Part shown: piece after piece, positions 16,095 to 25,665 of the stretch
Layout of the letters: each line of letters opens with the position of its first letter
Position numbering within the stretch: the first letter of the stretch is position 1
From: Lysobacter luteus
Lineage (GTDB): Bacteria; Pseudomonadota; Gammaproteobacteria; Xanthomonadales; Xanthomonadaceae
Direction: 5' to 3'
Assembly (NCBI RefSeq): GCF_907164845.1
Contig: NZ_OU015430.1
Coordinates: forward strand, 2,532,001-2,596,000
DNA: 64,000 nt
Position numbers and translations under genes: made by a program
Notes under the pieces: generated by a model
Database searches by the model: none
Told to the model about the DNA's origin: nothing
The model's input: only the letters and a program-made list of their open reading frames with translations

Positions 16095-17354
16095 ATGAAC
16101 GATTCGGCCGACCTGCTCAAGGCACTCAAGATCGACCGCAATGCGCCCGCTCCCCGGGAGCCGCGACGGGCCCTGCTGTATGGCGCGGCCGTTGCCGCGG
16201 TGGTGCTGCTGGCGGTGCTGGTCGGCTGGCTGGTGTTCGGCGGTCGCGGCGGGCCGGAAGTGCGCACCGCCACGGTGGTGGCGATCGGCAGCGGCAATGC
16301 ACCGGCGTCCGTGCTCGATGCGACCGGCTACGTGGTCGCGCGGCGGATGGCGACCGTCTCGGCCAAGGTGACCGGCAAGGTGCGCGAGGTGCTGATCGAG
16401 GAAGGCCAGCGGGTTGCCGCCGGCGAGGTGATGGCCACGCTCGATCCGGTCGATGCGGTGGCCGGTCGCGACCTGGCCGCCGCGCAACTGTCGGCCGCCC
16501 GCAGCCAGGTCGCCGGCGCCCAGGCCCGGTTCGAGGAAGCCGAGGCCAGCGCGCGCCGGCTGCAGGGCCTGGTCGCCCAGCAACTGGTGTCGCAGGCGCA
16601 GTACGACCAGACCGTGGCCGAGCGCGACGCCCTGCGCGCGAACCTGGTCACCGCGCGTCGCAATGTCGAGGTCGCCGCCGACCAGCTGGCGATCGCCGAC
16701 AACAGTGTCGACAACACCGTCGTGCGCGCGCCGTTTGCCGGCGTGGTGATCGCCAAGGCCGCGCAGCCGGGCGAGATGATCTCCCCGCTGTCGGCGGGCG
16801 GCGGTTTCACCCGCACCGGCATCGGCACGATCGTCGACATGGATTCGCTCGAGGTCGAGGTCGACGTCGGCGAGTCCTACATCGGTCGGGTCAAGCCGGA
16901 GATGCCGGTCGAGGCCACGCTCAACGCCTACCCCGACTGGCAGATCCCCGGCGAGGTCATCGCGATCATCCCCACCGCCGACCGCGGCAAGGCCACGGTC
17001 AAGGTGCGCATCGCCCTGCATGCCAAGGACGAGCGCATCGTCCCCGACATGGGCGTGCGCGTGAGCTTCCTGGAAACCGCGCGGCCGGCGTCGGCCGAGG
17101 AAGTGCCGCGAGGGGTACTGGTGCCGGCCGCCGCGATCGTGAAGCGCGACGGCAGCGACGTTGCCTTCACCGTGGTCGACACCGACGACGAAGGCGGCAC
17201 GGTCGAGCAACGCACGCTTGAACTCGGGCGCACGCTCGGCGACGACCGCGAGGTCACCTCCGGGCTGGCCGGCGGAGAGAAGGTCGTGCTCGAACCTGCC
17301 GCTGATCTCCAGGACGGCACCCGCGTGCGCCTGGCGCAACCCGCCACGGACTGA
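16095..17354 (+). CDS. periplasmic adaptor of ABC exporter (MacA-like, RND/HlyD fold)
   Basis: Membrane-fusion protein of 419 aa. A transmembrane anchor (about 27-51) is followed by a lipoyl-like half motif (SAKVTGKVREVLIEEGQRV), a coiled-coil hairpin with Gln/Ala/Arg-rich helices (about 120-205), the second lipoyl half (VRAPFAGVVIAKAAQPGEMI), a beta-barrel and a membrane-proximal domain. AGGG lies 6 nt before the ATG at 16095; other starts 6 to 18 nt upstream exist. It heads a set with one ATPase and two permeases, as in MacAB-type systems. No outer-membrane TolC gene is in the window. Substrate unknown. Confidence 0.85.
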   Translation: MNDSADLLKALKIDRNAPAPREPRRALLYGAAVAAVVLLAVLVGWLVFGGRGGPEVRTATVVAIGSGNAPASVLDATGYVVARRMATVSAKVTGKVREVLIEEGQRVAAGEVMATLDPVDAVAGRDLAAAQLSAARSQVAGAQARFEEAEASARRLQGLVAQQLVSQAQYDQTVAERDALRANLVTARRNVEVAADQLAIADNSVDNTVVRAPFAGVVIAKAAQPGEMISPLSAGGGFTRTGIGTIVDMDSLEVEVDVGESYIGRVKPEMPVEATLNAYPDWQIPGEVIAIIPTADRGKATVKVRIALHAKDERIVPDMGVRVSFLETARPASAEEVPRGVLVPAAAIVKRDGSDVAFTVVDTDDEGGTVEQRTLELGRTLGDDREVTSGLAGGEKVVLEPAADLQDGTRVRLAQPATD

Positions 17355-17420
17355 TCGCATTCCCGCCACCGGCACATGCGCCGCGACGGCATGACACCCA
17401 CTCCAAACAAGGACGCCACC

Positions 17421-18113
17421 ATGTCTCTGGTCTCGATCCGCAACCTCACCAAGAGCTACCAGCGCGGGCCTGAAACGGTCGAGGTGCTGCACGGCATCGA
17501 CCTGGAGATTCCCGAGGGCGACTTCGTCGCGCTGATGGGACCGTCGGGTTCGGGCAAGACCACCCTGCTCAACCTCATCGGCGGGCTGGACTCGCCCAGC
17601 GGCGGCGAGATCGAGATCAACGGCCAGCGCATCGACACGATGGGTTCGGGCCAGCTCTCCAACTGGCGCAGCGACCACGTCGGGTTCGTGTTCCAGTTCT
17701 ACAACCTGATGCCGACCCTCAACGCGCAGAAGAACGTCGAGCTGCCCCTGCTGCTGACCCGGTTGTCGGCCGCGCAGCGCAAGCGCAACGCCGAGATCGC
17801 GCTGAAGCTGGTCGGGCTGGAGGAGCGCGGCAAACACCGGCCCAACGAACTCTCCGGCGGCCAGCAGCAGCGCGTTGCGATCGCCCGCGCGATCGTCTCC
17901 GATCCGACCCTGCTGATCTGCGACGAGCCCACCGGCGACCTCGACCGGCAATCGGCCGAGGAGATCCTGGCGCTGCTGCAGTCGCTCAACCGCGACCACG
18001 GCAAGACCATCGTCATGGTGACCCACGACCCGAAGGCCGCCGACCACGCACGCCGCACCATCCACCTCGACAAGGGCAGCCTGGTCGAAGGCGAGCTGGC
18101 CGCCGCGCACTGA
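17421..18113 (+). CDS. ABC transporter ATP-binding protein (MacB/LolD type)
   Basis: ATPase of 230 aa with Walker [11 protein letters not shown]-loop [12 protein letters not shown], signature [14 protein letters not shown], Walker [13 protein letters not shown] and the H-loop MVTHD. The sequence [11 protein letters not shown] is typical of LolD/MacB-like ATPases that work with FtsX-type permeases. It starts at 17421, 66 nt after the adaptor gene. Confidence 0.9.
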   Translation: MSLVSIRNLTKSYQRGPETVEVLHGIDLEIPEGDFVALMGPSGSGKTTLLNLIGGLDSPSGGEIEINGQRIDTMGSGQLSNWRSDHVGFVFQFYNLMPTLNAQKNVELPLLLTRLSAAQRKRNAEIALKLVGLEERGKHRPNELSGGQQQRVAIARAIVSDPTLLICDEPTGDLDRQSAEEILALLQSLNRDHGKTIVMVTHDPKAADHARRTIHLDKGSLVEGELAAAH

Positions 18114-18141
18114 TGCGCGCCGCTTCCGAAGGAGCCGGGAC

Positions 18142-19299
18142 ATGAAATACCTGCACCTGATCTGGGCCGCGCTGTTCCGCAGCAAGACCCGCACGTTGCT
18201 GACGCTGTTGTCGGTGGTGGCCGCATTCCTGCTGTTCGGCATGCTCGACTCGGTCCGCGTCGCCTTCAATGCCGGTGGCAGCGTGGCCGGCGCCGACCGC
18301 CTGGTGGTCGCCTCGCGCCTGTCGATCACGCAGACCCTGCCCTCGCGGCTGACCGCGCAGATCGCGTCGGTGCCCGGGGTGGAGAAGGTGGTCTACGCGA
18401 ACTGGTTCGGCGGCATCTACCGCGACCCGAAGAACTTCTTCCCCAACTTCGCGGTGGGTCCGGACTATTTCGAGCTGTACCCCGAGTACACCATCCCGGC
18501 CGACCAGCTGGAGGCCTTCAAGGCCGACCGCACCGGCGCGATCGTCGGCGCGGCGCTGGCCGAGCGCCACGGCTGGAAGGTCGGCGACACCATCCCGCTG
18601 CAGGCGACGATCTTCCCCAAGGACGGCAGCAACGATTGGAGCTTCACCCTGCGCGGCATCTTCGAGCTGGCCGACGACAAGCGCCAGGGCGAGGAGAACC
18701 AGCTGATGTTCCACTGGGACTACTTCAACGAGGCCAACGACTACATCACCGACGAGATCGGCTGGTACATGGTCAAGCTGACGGACATCGACCAGGCCTC
18801 GCAGGTGGCACGCGCGATCGACGCGATCTCGGCCAACTCCGACCACGAGACCAAGACCCAGACCGAGCAGGCGTTCAACCAGGCCTTCATCAAGCAGTTC
18901 GCCGACATCGGGCTGATCGTCAGCGCGATCATGGGCGCGGTGTTCTTCACCCTGCTGCTGCTGACCGGCAACACCATGGCGCAGGCGGTGCGTGAACGGA
19001 TCCCCGAACTGGCCGTACTCAAGACCATCGGCTTCAGCAGCCGCAGCGTGCTGATGCTGGTGCTGGCCGAGTCGGTGCTGCTGGTGCTGCTGGGCGGGCT
19101 GGTGGGGCTGGCGATCGCGGCCGCGTTGATGCCAGCGGTGAGCGCGGCCAGCGGCGGCATCGTGCAGTTGCCGACGGTACAGACGCAGACATGGCTCGTC
19201 GGGTTGGGACTGATGCTTGCGATCGGGCTGGTGGTCGGGCTGCTGCCGGCACTGCGCGCGATGCGCCTGAACATCGTCGATGCGCTGGCCGGGCGCTAA
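18142..19299 (+). CDS. FtsX-like ABC permease 1
   Basis: Permease of 385 aa: one N-terminal helix (about 17-38), a large periplasmic MacB_PCD-like domain (about 40-250), then three C-terminal helices with the FtsX signature [25 protein letters not shown] lies before the ATG. It works with the ATPase in a mechanotransmission exporter. Confidence 0.85.
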   Translation: MKYLHLIWAALFRSKTRTLLTLLSVVAAFLLFGMLDSVRVAFNAGGSVAGADRLVVASRLSITQTLPSRLTAQIASVPGVEKVVYANWFGGIYRDPKNFFPNFAVGPDYFELYPEYTIPADQLEAFKADRTGAIVGAALAERHGWKVGDTIPLQATIFPKDGSNDWSFTLRGIFELADDKRQGEENQLMFHWDYFNEANDYITDEIGWYMVKLTDIDQASQVARAIDAISANSDHETKTQTEQAFNQAFIKQFADIGLIVSAIMGAVFFTLLLLTGNTMAQAVRERIPELAVLKTIGFSSRSVLMLVLAESVLLVLLGGLVGLAIAAALMPAVSAASGGIVQLPTVQTQTWLVGLGLMLAIGLVVGLLPALRAMRLNIVDALAGR

Positions 19300-19329
19300 G
19301 CGCGACACACACAGGATGAGGATCCGGAT

Positions 19330-20643
19330 ATGAAGCGTTCTGCAAAGTGGCTCGGCAATCTCGGCGTCCTGGTCGCCCTCGCGGCCGGGCTGGTGGTCTG
19401 GATCATGCTGCCCCGGTGGGGCGTGCTGGCCGTGGCGGTGCTGCTGGGGCTGTGGCTTGTGCTGACCCGCAGCGGGCGGCTGGCGCTGGCGGCGACGCGC
19501 GTCGGGATCGCGAGCCTGCCGCAGCGATGGGGTGCCTCGTCGGTGATCATCGTCGGCATCGCCGGCGTGGTCGGCGTGCTGGTGGCAATGCTGGCGATGG
19601 GCGAGGGCTTTGCCGAGACACTCAACCGCACCGGCGACGACGACACCGCGATCATCCTGCGCGGCGGTTCACAGGCCGAGACCAACTCGGTCATCAGCCG
19701 CGACCAGGTGCCGCTGGTGTCCTCGCTGCCGGGCATCGCCCAGGGCAGCGACGGCCGGCCGCTGCTGTCGCCGGAGCTGTCGCAGGTGATCAGCCTGCCC
19801 AGCGCGTCCGACGGCAGCGACGTCAATGCGCAGTTGCGCGGCGTCGGGCCAAAGGCCTGGGAGATCCGGCCGCAGGTCCAGCTGGTCGAGGGCCGCCGGT
19901 TCGAACCGGGCCTGCGCGAGCTGATCGTCGGCGACGGCGCGCACCAGCAGTTCAGCGGGCTCGACGTCGGTAACACCATCACGATCGGCAACCAGACGTG
20001 GACTGTTGTGGGCCGCTTCGAAAGCGGCGACTCGCACGAGTCCGAGCTGTGGGCCGATGCCGAGATCGTCGCCAGCACCTACAACCGGCCGGCGTACCAG
20101 TCGATCACCGCGCGCCTGGCCGGCGGCGGCATGCAGGCACTCAAGGCGGCCATGGCGGCCGACCCGCGGCTCAAGCTCGATATCGAGACCACGCGCAGCT
20201 ACTACTCCAAGCAGTCCGAAGGGTTGACCAAGCTGATCAAGGTGCTCGGCACGGTCATCGGCGCGATCATGGCGATCGGCGCGGTGTTCGGCGCGCTCAA
20301 CACGATGTACGCGGCGGTCGCCGGACGGGCGCGCGAGATCGCGACAATGCGCGCGATCGGCTTCCGCGGCCTGCCGGTAGTGGTGGCGGTGATGCTGGAG
20401 ACGATGCTGCTCGCGCTGCTCGGCGGCATCCTCGGCGCGGCGCTGGCGTGGCTGGTGTTCAACGGCTACACCGTGTCCACCCTGGGCAGCAACTTCAGCC
20501 AGGTGGTGTTCTCGTTCCGGGTCTCACCCGAGCTGCTGTGGAGCGGCCTGAAGTGGGCGCTCGGCATCGGCCTGGTGGGCGGCCTGTTCCCGGCCCTGCG
20601 GGCGGCGCGGCTGCCGGTGACGACGGCACTGCGGGCGGCATAG
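19330..20643 (+). CDS. FtsX-like ABC permease 2
   Basis: Permease of 437 aa with the same periplasmic domain and FtsX C-terminus (GRAREIATMRAIGFRG) but two additional hydrophobic segments at its start (about 10-45) before the usual first helix near 75. The pair of unequal permeases suggests a heterodimer around the single ATPase dimer. GAGG lies before the ATG. Confidence 0.85.
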   Translation: MKRSAKWLGNLGVLVALAAGLVVWIMLPRWGVLAVAVLLGLWLVLTRSGRLALAATRVGIASLPQRWGASSVIIVGIAGVVGVLVAMLAMGEGFAETLNRTGDDDTAIILRGGSQAETNSVISRDQVPLVSSLPGIAQGSDGRPLLSPELSQVISLPSASDGSDVNAQLRGVGPKAWEIRPQVQLVEGRRFEPGLRELIVGDGAHQQFSGLDVGNTITIGNQTWTVVGRFESGDSHESELWADAEIVASTYNRPAYQSITARLAGGGMQALKAAMAADPRLKLDIETTRSYYSKQSEGLTKLIKVLGTVIGAIMAIGAVFGALNTMYAAVAGRAREIATMRAIGFRGLPVVVAVMLETMLLALLGGILGAALAWLVFNGYTVSTLGSNFSQVVFSFRVSPELLWSGLKWALGIGLVGGLFPALRAARLPVTTALRAA

Positions 20644-20673
20644 CGCTCGCGGCAACGGCGCTGCCCGATTGCC

Positions 20674-20756
20674 GTAGGAGCGACGTAAGTCGCGACCGCG
20701 CAGCCAATCGGACAGGGATCGACGGGTCAGTGGTTCGCGACTTACGTCGCTCCTAC
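20674..20756. repeat. REP-like inverted pair 2
   Basis: GTAGGAGCGACGTAAGTCGC starts at 20674 and the inverted copy ends TCGCTCCTAC at 20756. This belongs to the GAC/GTC stem class. Confidence 0.85.
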
Positions 20757-20765
20757 CGGCGCGCG

Positions 20766-20820
20766 GTTGACGGCACGCGGTTGACGGCACGCGATTGACG
20801 GCACGCGGTGACGGCACGCG
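20766..20820. repeat. 14-bp tandem array
   Basis: Four copies of GTTGACGGCACGCG (the third starts with A, the last lacks one T) between convergent genes. Three copies include TTGACG. Confidence 0.9.
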
Positions 20821-20828
20821 GATAGACA

Positions 20829-20850
20829 ACGGGCGCCCTGGGGCGCCCGT
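20829..20850. terminator. hairpin between permease and protease genes
   Basis: Stem ACGGGCGCC/GGCGCCCGT of 9 bp with loop CTGG, located 23 nt after the convergent protease stop. No T-run; likely acts for both directions. Confidence 0.5.
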
Positions 20851-20873
20851 GTCGTGTCCGTGCCTGCGGGACT

Positions 20874-23144
20874 TCAGTCCGCCCAGTGCCCCGCGCTGGC
20901 CGAGCCCGGCAACACCGCCGCGGACAGCTGCGCGTCGTTGCTCAGCAGCCAGACGGCGTCGGCGAGGATGGCGGCGGACTCGCGCAGCAGCGGGTCGGGA
21001 CGGTCTTCTGCAGCCTTCTGGCGGGCAGTGTCCTCGACGATGTCGCGCTCGTTGGCGGTCAGGCCATCGTCGAGCTGGGCGGCCGCCAGCGGGTCGAGGG
21101 CGAGGCCCAGCTCCTTGCGGATTTCCTGTCGCTCCTTGCGGCGCGCCTCGTTGGCGTCGCGCTCGGCGCGGCGCTCGGCCTCGTTGAGCGAGATCGAGGT
21201 CTCGGCCGCCTCGGTGCGGTAGCGCTCGACATCTTCCTTCCACCACTGGAACTCGCGGTTGTCGGCCACGCGCTTGCTGTGCAGCGCCTCGAGCTGCGGC
21301 ACGAGCGGGGCGAAGTTGCCGTAGCGGATGTGCGGCACCTCGGCGATCTTGGTCCACGGCAACGCGTTGTCGTAGGTGCTCTCGCCGTACTCGGTCGCAT
21401 CGACCGACGCCGGGAAGTTGATGTCGGGCACCACGCCCTTGTTCTGGGTCGAGCCGCCACTGACGCGGAAGAACTGGGCGATCGTCAGCTTGACCTGGCC
21501 GAAGCGTTCCTCCTCGTTGGCCGGCCAGCGGTCGAGGTCGACCAGGTTCTGCACCGTGCCCTTGCCGAAGGTGGTCTCGCCGATGACCAGGCCGCGGCCG
21601 TAGTCCTGGATCGCGCCGGCGAAGATTTCCGACGCCGACGCCGAGCCACGGTTGACCAGCACCGCCAGCGGGCCATCCCATGCCACGCCGCCGTCGCGGT
21701 CGCCTTCCACGCTGACCCGGCCACCGGACTCGCGCACCTGCACCACCGGGCCCTGGTCGATGAACAGGCCGGTCAGCTCGATCGCCTCGGTCAGCGAGCC
21801 GCCGCCGTTGTTGCGCAGGTCGAGTACCACGCCATCGACATCCTGGGTCTGCAGCTCGCGCAGCAGCTTGCCGACGTCGCGGGTGGCCGAGGCGTAGTCG
21901 TCGCGGTTGAGGCGGCGGCCTTCGAAATCCTGGTAGAAGCCGGGCAGCTCGATCACCCCGATGCGCTGGTCGGGCGCGTCGGACTGGCCGGGAATGGTCA
22001 GCACCTCGGCCTTGGCGGCCTGGTCCTCGAGCCGGACCTCGTCGCGGGTGATCACCACGCGGGCCGGCTTGCTGTCCAGGCCGGCGCCGGCCGGGATCAT
22101 GTCCAGCCGCACCTGCGAGCCCTTCGGCCCGCGGATCTTCTCGACCACGTTGTCCAAGCGCCAGCCGATCACGTCGACCATCGGCCCGCTCTCGCCCTGG
22201 CCGACCGCGGTGATGCGATCGCCCGGGGCGAGGATGCCGGTCTTGTCGGCGGGGCCGCCGGCGACGATCTCGCGGATCGCGACCACGTCATCCTGCTTCT
22301 GCAGCACCGCGCCGATACCTTCAAGCGACAGCGACATGGACAGGTTGAAGTTTTCGGCCGAGCGCGGGGTGAAGTAGTCGGTGTGTGGATCGATCGCGCC
22401 GGCGTAGCTGTTGAGGAAGGTCTGGAACACGTCCTGGCCTTCCAGCTCGGAGACGTTCTCGGCGAGGTTGGCGTAGCGCTTGTCGAGGGTCTCGCGGATG
22501 CTGTCGGCCTCCTTGCCGGCCAGCTTCAGGCGCAGCCAGTCATTGCGGACCGACTGCTTCCACAGCGCGTCGAGCGCGTCGGCATCGGCCACCCACTCCG
22601 CATCCTCGCGGTCGTAGTGGAAGCGGTCGTCACCGGTGAAGTCGAAGATGTCCTGCTTGAGCAGGCTGCGGGCGTATTCGACGCGCTCGTCGACGCGCTG
22701 CCGGTAGGTCGCGAAGATCGCATAAGCCGGCTCCAGCTCGCCACTCTTGATGGCGTCGTCGAGCAGCGTCTCGTAGCGGTCGAAGCGGGCGATGTCGGCC
22801 GCGGTGAAGAACTGCTTGCCGCCGTCGAGCGCCTCCAGGTAACGCTGGTACATGTCCGCCGACAGCGCATCATCCAGCGGCTGCGGCCGGTACGCGTAGC
22901 GGCTGTCCGACAGCAGGCCGTAGACCAGCTTGGCGGCGGTGGCCTGGTACTCGGTCGGACCGGTCGGCAACGCAGCGGACGTGCCCGCCGGGCGCACGGA
23001 CGGCTCGGCCGGCGTGGACAGCGTCGCCGGCGGCGCCTGCGTGCCGGCGTCGACGGGGACAGGCAGCGCGGCGTTGTCGGCGCGCGCCAGCAGGGCCAGC
23101 GGCGCGGTGAGCAGGAGGGCGAACAGGGGGGTCTTGGCGATCAT
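20874..23144 (-). CDS. prc: carboxy-terminal processing protease Prc/Tsp
   Basis: Periplasmic tail-specific protease of 756 aa (E. coli Prc is 682). After a signal peptide comes the N-terminal helical domain, a PDZ domain (about 280-370, VAGGPADKTGILAPGDRI), and the catalytic S41 domain with GSASASEIFAG (nucleophile Ser) and TFGKGTVQN (catalytic Lys). The C-terminal DUF3340-like extension is rich in charged residues (NEAERRAERDANEARRKERQ). The start at 23144 gives the signal peptide; the frame is open further upstream. In E. coli Prc degrades the murein hydrolase MepS, which suits the cell-wall genes nearby. Confidence 0.92.
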   Translation of the reverse strand: MIAKTPLFALLLTAPLALLARADNAALPVPVDAGTQAPPATLSTPAEPSVRPAGTSAALPTGPTEYQATAAKLVYGLLSDSRYAYRPQPLDDALSADMYQRYLEALDGGKQFFTAADIARFDRYETLLDDAIKSGELEPAYAIFATYRQRVDERVEYARSLLKQDIFDFTGDDRFHYDREDAEWVADADALDALWKQSVRNDWLRLKLAGKEADSIRETLDKRYANLAENVSELEGQDVFQTFLNSYAGAIDPHTDYFTPRSAENFNLSMSLSLEGIGAVLQKQDDVVAIREIVAGGPADKTGILAPGDRITAVGQGESGPMVDVIGWRLDNVVEKIRGPKGSQVRLDMIPAGAGLDSKPARVVITRDEVRLEDQAAKAEVLTIPGQSDAPDQRIGVIELPGFYQDFEGRRLNRDDYASATRDVGKLLRELQTQDVDGVVLDLRNNGGGSLTEAIELTGLFIDQGPVVQVRESGGRVSVEGDRDGGVAWDGPLAVLVNRGSASASEIFAGAIQDYGRGLVIGETTFGKGTVQNLVDLDRWPANEEERFGQVKLTIAQFFRVSGGSTQNKGVVPDINFPASVDATEYGESTYDNALPWTKIAEVPHIRYGNFAPLVPQLEALHSKRVADNREFQWWKEDVERYRTEAAETSISLNEAERRAERDANEARRKERQEIRKELGLALDPLAAAQLDDGLTANERDIVEDTARQKAAEDRPDPLLRESAAILADAVWLLSNDAQLSAAVLPGSASAGHWAD

Positions 23145-23483
23145 GGGGTACTTCGCGGAGGTGTTCGCGGGCGCCGGCGGTGGCGACCACTGGGGACGAG
23201 CCGTAGTCAGGGTTGCAGCAAGCTCGGACCACCCGACAGTGCCTAAAGTTGCAGTCACTGTCACGTCGGCGGCGCACAAAGCGGGGCTCAGGCGTGCCCG
23301 CGCCACCATTGCGGTTCAGCTTGGGCTCCTGCCCGGAACAGATCGCGTCGGAAGCCGCGCGGCACCGCAGTGCCCCGCCGGCTTCCGGCGCACCCCCATC
23401 ACACCACTGTCGACGCGAAGACCGCGGCAACGCGGCCACCCGGGGACTTGACCGGGACCGGGACCGGGACCGGGACCGGAGTG
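23145..23483. other. intergenic region between prc and lipA
   Basis: A stretch of 339 bp without a supported gene. It should hold the prc promoter, but I cannot identify convincing hexamers. The lipA side carries a hexamer repeat listed separately. Confidence 0.5.
23451..23480. repeat. hexanucleotide repeat (ACCGGG)5
   Basis: Five head-to-tail copies of ACCGGG (the last ends in A) immediately after the lipA stop codon. A microsatellite-like tract. Confidence 0.95.
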
Positions 23484-24518
23484 TCAGGCCGGGACCGCCA
23501 GCCCGGCTTCCTTCGCCGAGCGGTCGGCGTGGTAGGACGAGCGCACCATCGGCCCGGAAGCGACATGGGTGAAGCCCAGCGCCATGCCGAACTCCTCGAA
23601 GTGCCGGTACTCGTCGGGCGTCCAGTAGCGCATCACCGGGTGGTGGTGCGGGCTGGGCTGCAGGTACTGGCCGATCGTGATCATGTCGACGTCGTGGGCG
23701 CGCAGGTCGCGCAGGGTGTCCTCCACCTGCTCCCGGGTCTCGCCGAGGCCGAGCATGATCCCGGACTTGGTGGTGACGTCCGGGTGCTGCGCCTTGAACT
23801 TGCGCAGCAGGGTCAGCGACCACTGGTAGTCCGCGCCCGGCCGGACGTTGCGGTACAGGTGCGGCACGGTTTCGAGGTTGTGGTTGAACACGTCCGGCGG
23901 GTTGGTCGCCAGGATCTCCAGCGCGCGCTCCATCCGGCCCTTGCCGCGGAAGTCCGGGGTCAGGATCTCGATCTTCGTGCCCGGGCTCTGCCGGCGGATG
24001 GCGGCGATGCAGTCGACGAAATGCTGGGCCCCGCCATCACGCAGGTCGTCGCGGTCGACGCTGGTCACCACCACGTAGCGCAGGCCCATGTCGGTGACGG
24101 TTTCGGCCAGCCGGCGCGGCTCGTCCGCGTCCGGCGGCTTGGGCCGGCCGTGGGCGACGTCGCAGAAGCTGCAGCGGCGGGTGCAGACCTCGCCGAGGAT
24201 CATGAACGTGGCGGTGCCGTGGCTGAAGCACTCGTGGATGTTCGGGCAGCTGGCGTCTTCGCACACCGTGACCAGGCGGTTCTCGCGCAGCTTGGCCTTG
24301 AGCTTCTGGACCGCGTTGCCGGACGGGATGCGGACCCGGATCCACGAAGGCTTGCGCAGCACTGGCGCATCGGCGAACTGCACCGGCGAGCGGTTGATCT
24401 TGTCGCCGGCAACCTGCTTCACGCCTGGCACGAGTGGAGCCGGCTGGACCGGGACGGGCGCATCGCCGCTGACAACCGCGAGCGGGATGGTCTTGGTGGC
24501 GGTGTCGGTCATGGTCAT
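23484..24518 (-). CDS. lipA: lipoyl synthase
   Basis: Radical SAM enzyme of 344 aa that inserts two sulfurs into octanoyl groups on lipoyl domains. Auxiliary cluster cysteines are C86, C91 and C97 ([12 protein letters not shown]) and the radical SAM cluster is C112, C116, C119 (CTRRCSFC). The C-terminal Ser for the auxiliary cluster lies in [12 protein letters not shown]. It follows lipB by 36 nt; both act in the same pathway. The first 50 residues form a variable extension. Confidence 0.97.
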   Translation of the reverse strand: MTMTDTATKTIPLAVVSGDAPVPVQPAPLVPGVKQVAGDKINRSPVQFADAPVLRKPSWIRVRIPSGNAVQKLKAKLRENRLVTVCEDASCPNIHECFSHGTATFMILGEVCTRRCSFCDVAHGRPKPPDADEPRRLAETVTDMGLRYVVVTSVDRDDLRDGGAQHFVDCIAAIRRQSPGTKIEILTPDFRGKGRMERALEILATNPPDVFNHNLETVPHLYRNVRPGADYQWSLTLLRKFKAQHPDVTTKSGIMLGLGETREQVEDTLRDLRAHDVDMITIGQYLQPSPHHHPVMRYWTPDEYRHFEEFGMALGFTHVASGPMVRSSYHADRSAKEAGLAVPA

Positions 24519-24554
24519 CCGGTTCGCCCGGGGTGGCGACCCGGGCCTTGGCTA

Positions 24555-25268
24555 TCAGGGCGTCGGCAGCACCGGTGGCGGCGCGGTTTCGACGGCCAGC
24601 CCGAACTGCGCGGCGAGGTGTCCGACCAGCGCGGGTTTGACCGCGTCGAGGCCCGACGGGCCGCCCAAGTCTACCATCGAGGTCACGGCCAGCCCGGCGT
24701 AGCCGCAGGGGTTGATCCGCTGGAACGGCGCCAGGTCCATGTCGATGTTGAAGGCCAGTCCGTGGAAGGTGCAACCGCGCCGCACGCGGATGCCGAGCGC
24801 GGCGATCTTGGCGCCGGCGACATAGACGCCCGGTGCACCGTCGCGCCGAACCGCCTCGATGTTCCAGTCGGCAAGGGTGTCGATGATCGCCTGCTCGATC
24901 CGGCAGACGTACTCGCGCACGCCGACCTTGAGCCGCTTCAGGTCGAGCAGCGGGTACAGCACCAGTTGGCCGAGACCGTGGTAGGTCACCTGGCCGCCGC
25001 GGTCGACGTGCAGCACCGGGATGTCGCCCGGCATGAGCACGTGCTCGGGCTTGCCCGCCTGGCCGAGGGTGAACACCGGTTCGTGCTCGACCAGCCACAG
25101 CTCGTCGGCGGTGTCGGCGCCGCGGGCATCGGTGAACGCCTGCATCGCACGCCAGACCGGCTCGTAGGGTTGCCGGCCGAGATCGCGGACCCGCGCGGCT
25201 GGCAGCGGGGTACGCCCGGCTTTGGAGGCTTCGGCCGATGCCGCCGAGCAGGCCGCTACAGCGTCCAC
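24555..25268 (-). CDS. lipB: octanoyltransferase LipB
   Basis: Transfers octanoyl from acyl carrier protein to lipoyl domains, the step before LipA. 237 aa with the acyl-thioester Cys188 (RINPCGYAG), catalytic Lys154 ([12 protein letters not shown]) and the [14 protein letters not shown] motif. Starts with GTG, overlapping the ybeD-like gene end by 13 nt, as in the classic ybeD-lipB-lipA order. The first 25 residues may not be translated if a later start is used. Confidence 0.95.
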   Translation of the reverse strand: MDAVAACSAASAEASKAGRTPLPAARVRDLGRQPYEPVWRAMQAFTDARGADTADELWLVEHEPVFTLGQAGKPEHVLMPGDIPVLHVDRGGQVTYHGLGQLVLYPLLDLKRLKVGVREYVCRIEQAIIDTLADWNIEAVRRDGAPGVYVAGAKIAALGIRVRRGCTFHGLAFNIDMDLAPFQRINPCGYAGLAVTSMVDLGGPSGLDAVKPALVGHLAAQFGLAVETAPPPVLPTP

Positions 25269-25534
25269 TTCACTTCCGGGTGCCCGCGCAGTACCTCGTG
25301 CGCACGGTCGTACTGCTCGCGCGACTCGGCGCGAAACACGATGCGCACCGAGACGTAACGACCGTTGGAGGAGTGCTTCCAGTCGACCTGCTCGGTCACG
25401 ACCTCGATCCCGGCATCGAGCAGCAGGGTCGGGAGCGCGGTTTCGAGGTCCCGGGCGGCCGGGCCCATCGCGCTCAACTGGAACTCGCCGGGGAACTGGA
25501 AGCCGTGTTCAGGGTTGTCGGAGCGGATTTCCAT
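25256..25534 (-). CDS. ybeD: DUF493 family protein (YbeD-like)
   Basis: Protein of 92 aa with the ACT-like DUF493 fold features: [11 protein letters not shown] at the start and [29 protein letters not shown] near the end, closing with EVKWTL. Start Met at 25534 was selected by family length; the frame is open upstream. It lies directly before lipB, its conserved neighbour. Molecular role is not established for the family. Confidence 0.9.
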   Translation of the reverse strand: MEIRSDNPEHGFQFPGEFQLSAMGPAARDLETALPTLLLDAGIEVVTEQVDWKHSSNGRYVSVRIVFRAESREQYDRAHEVLRGHPEVKWTL

Positions 25535-25665
25535 TCCGCGATTATGGGAGCGGCGCCTCGGGAACCCAAGGGGACCGGTGGCAGCTTCCCGCGACTTCCT
25601 GCGTTTCATGGGTGAGCGCGGCCTGCAGCAGCAGGCCCTCCACCCATACGTTGCGGAAACCCACC

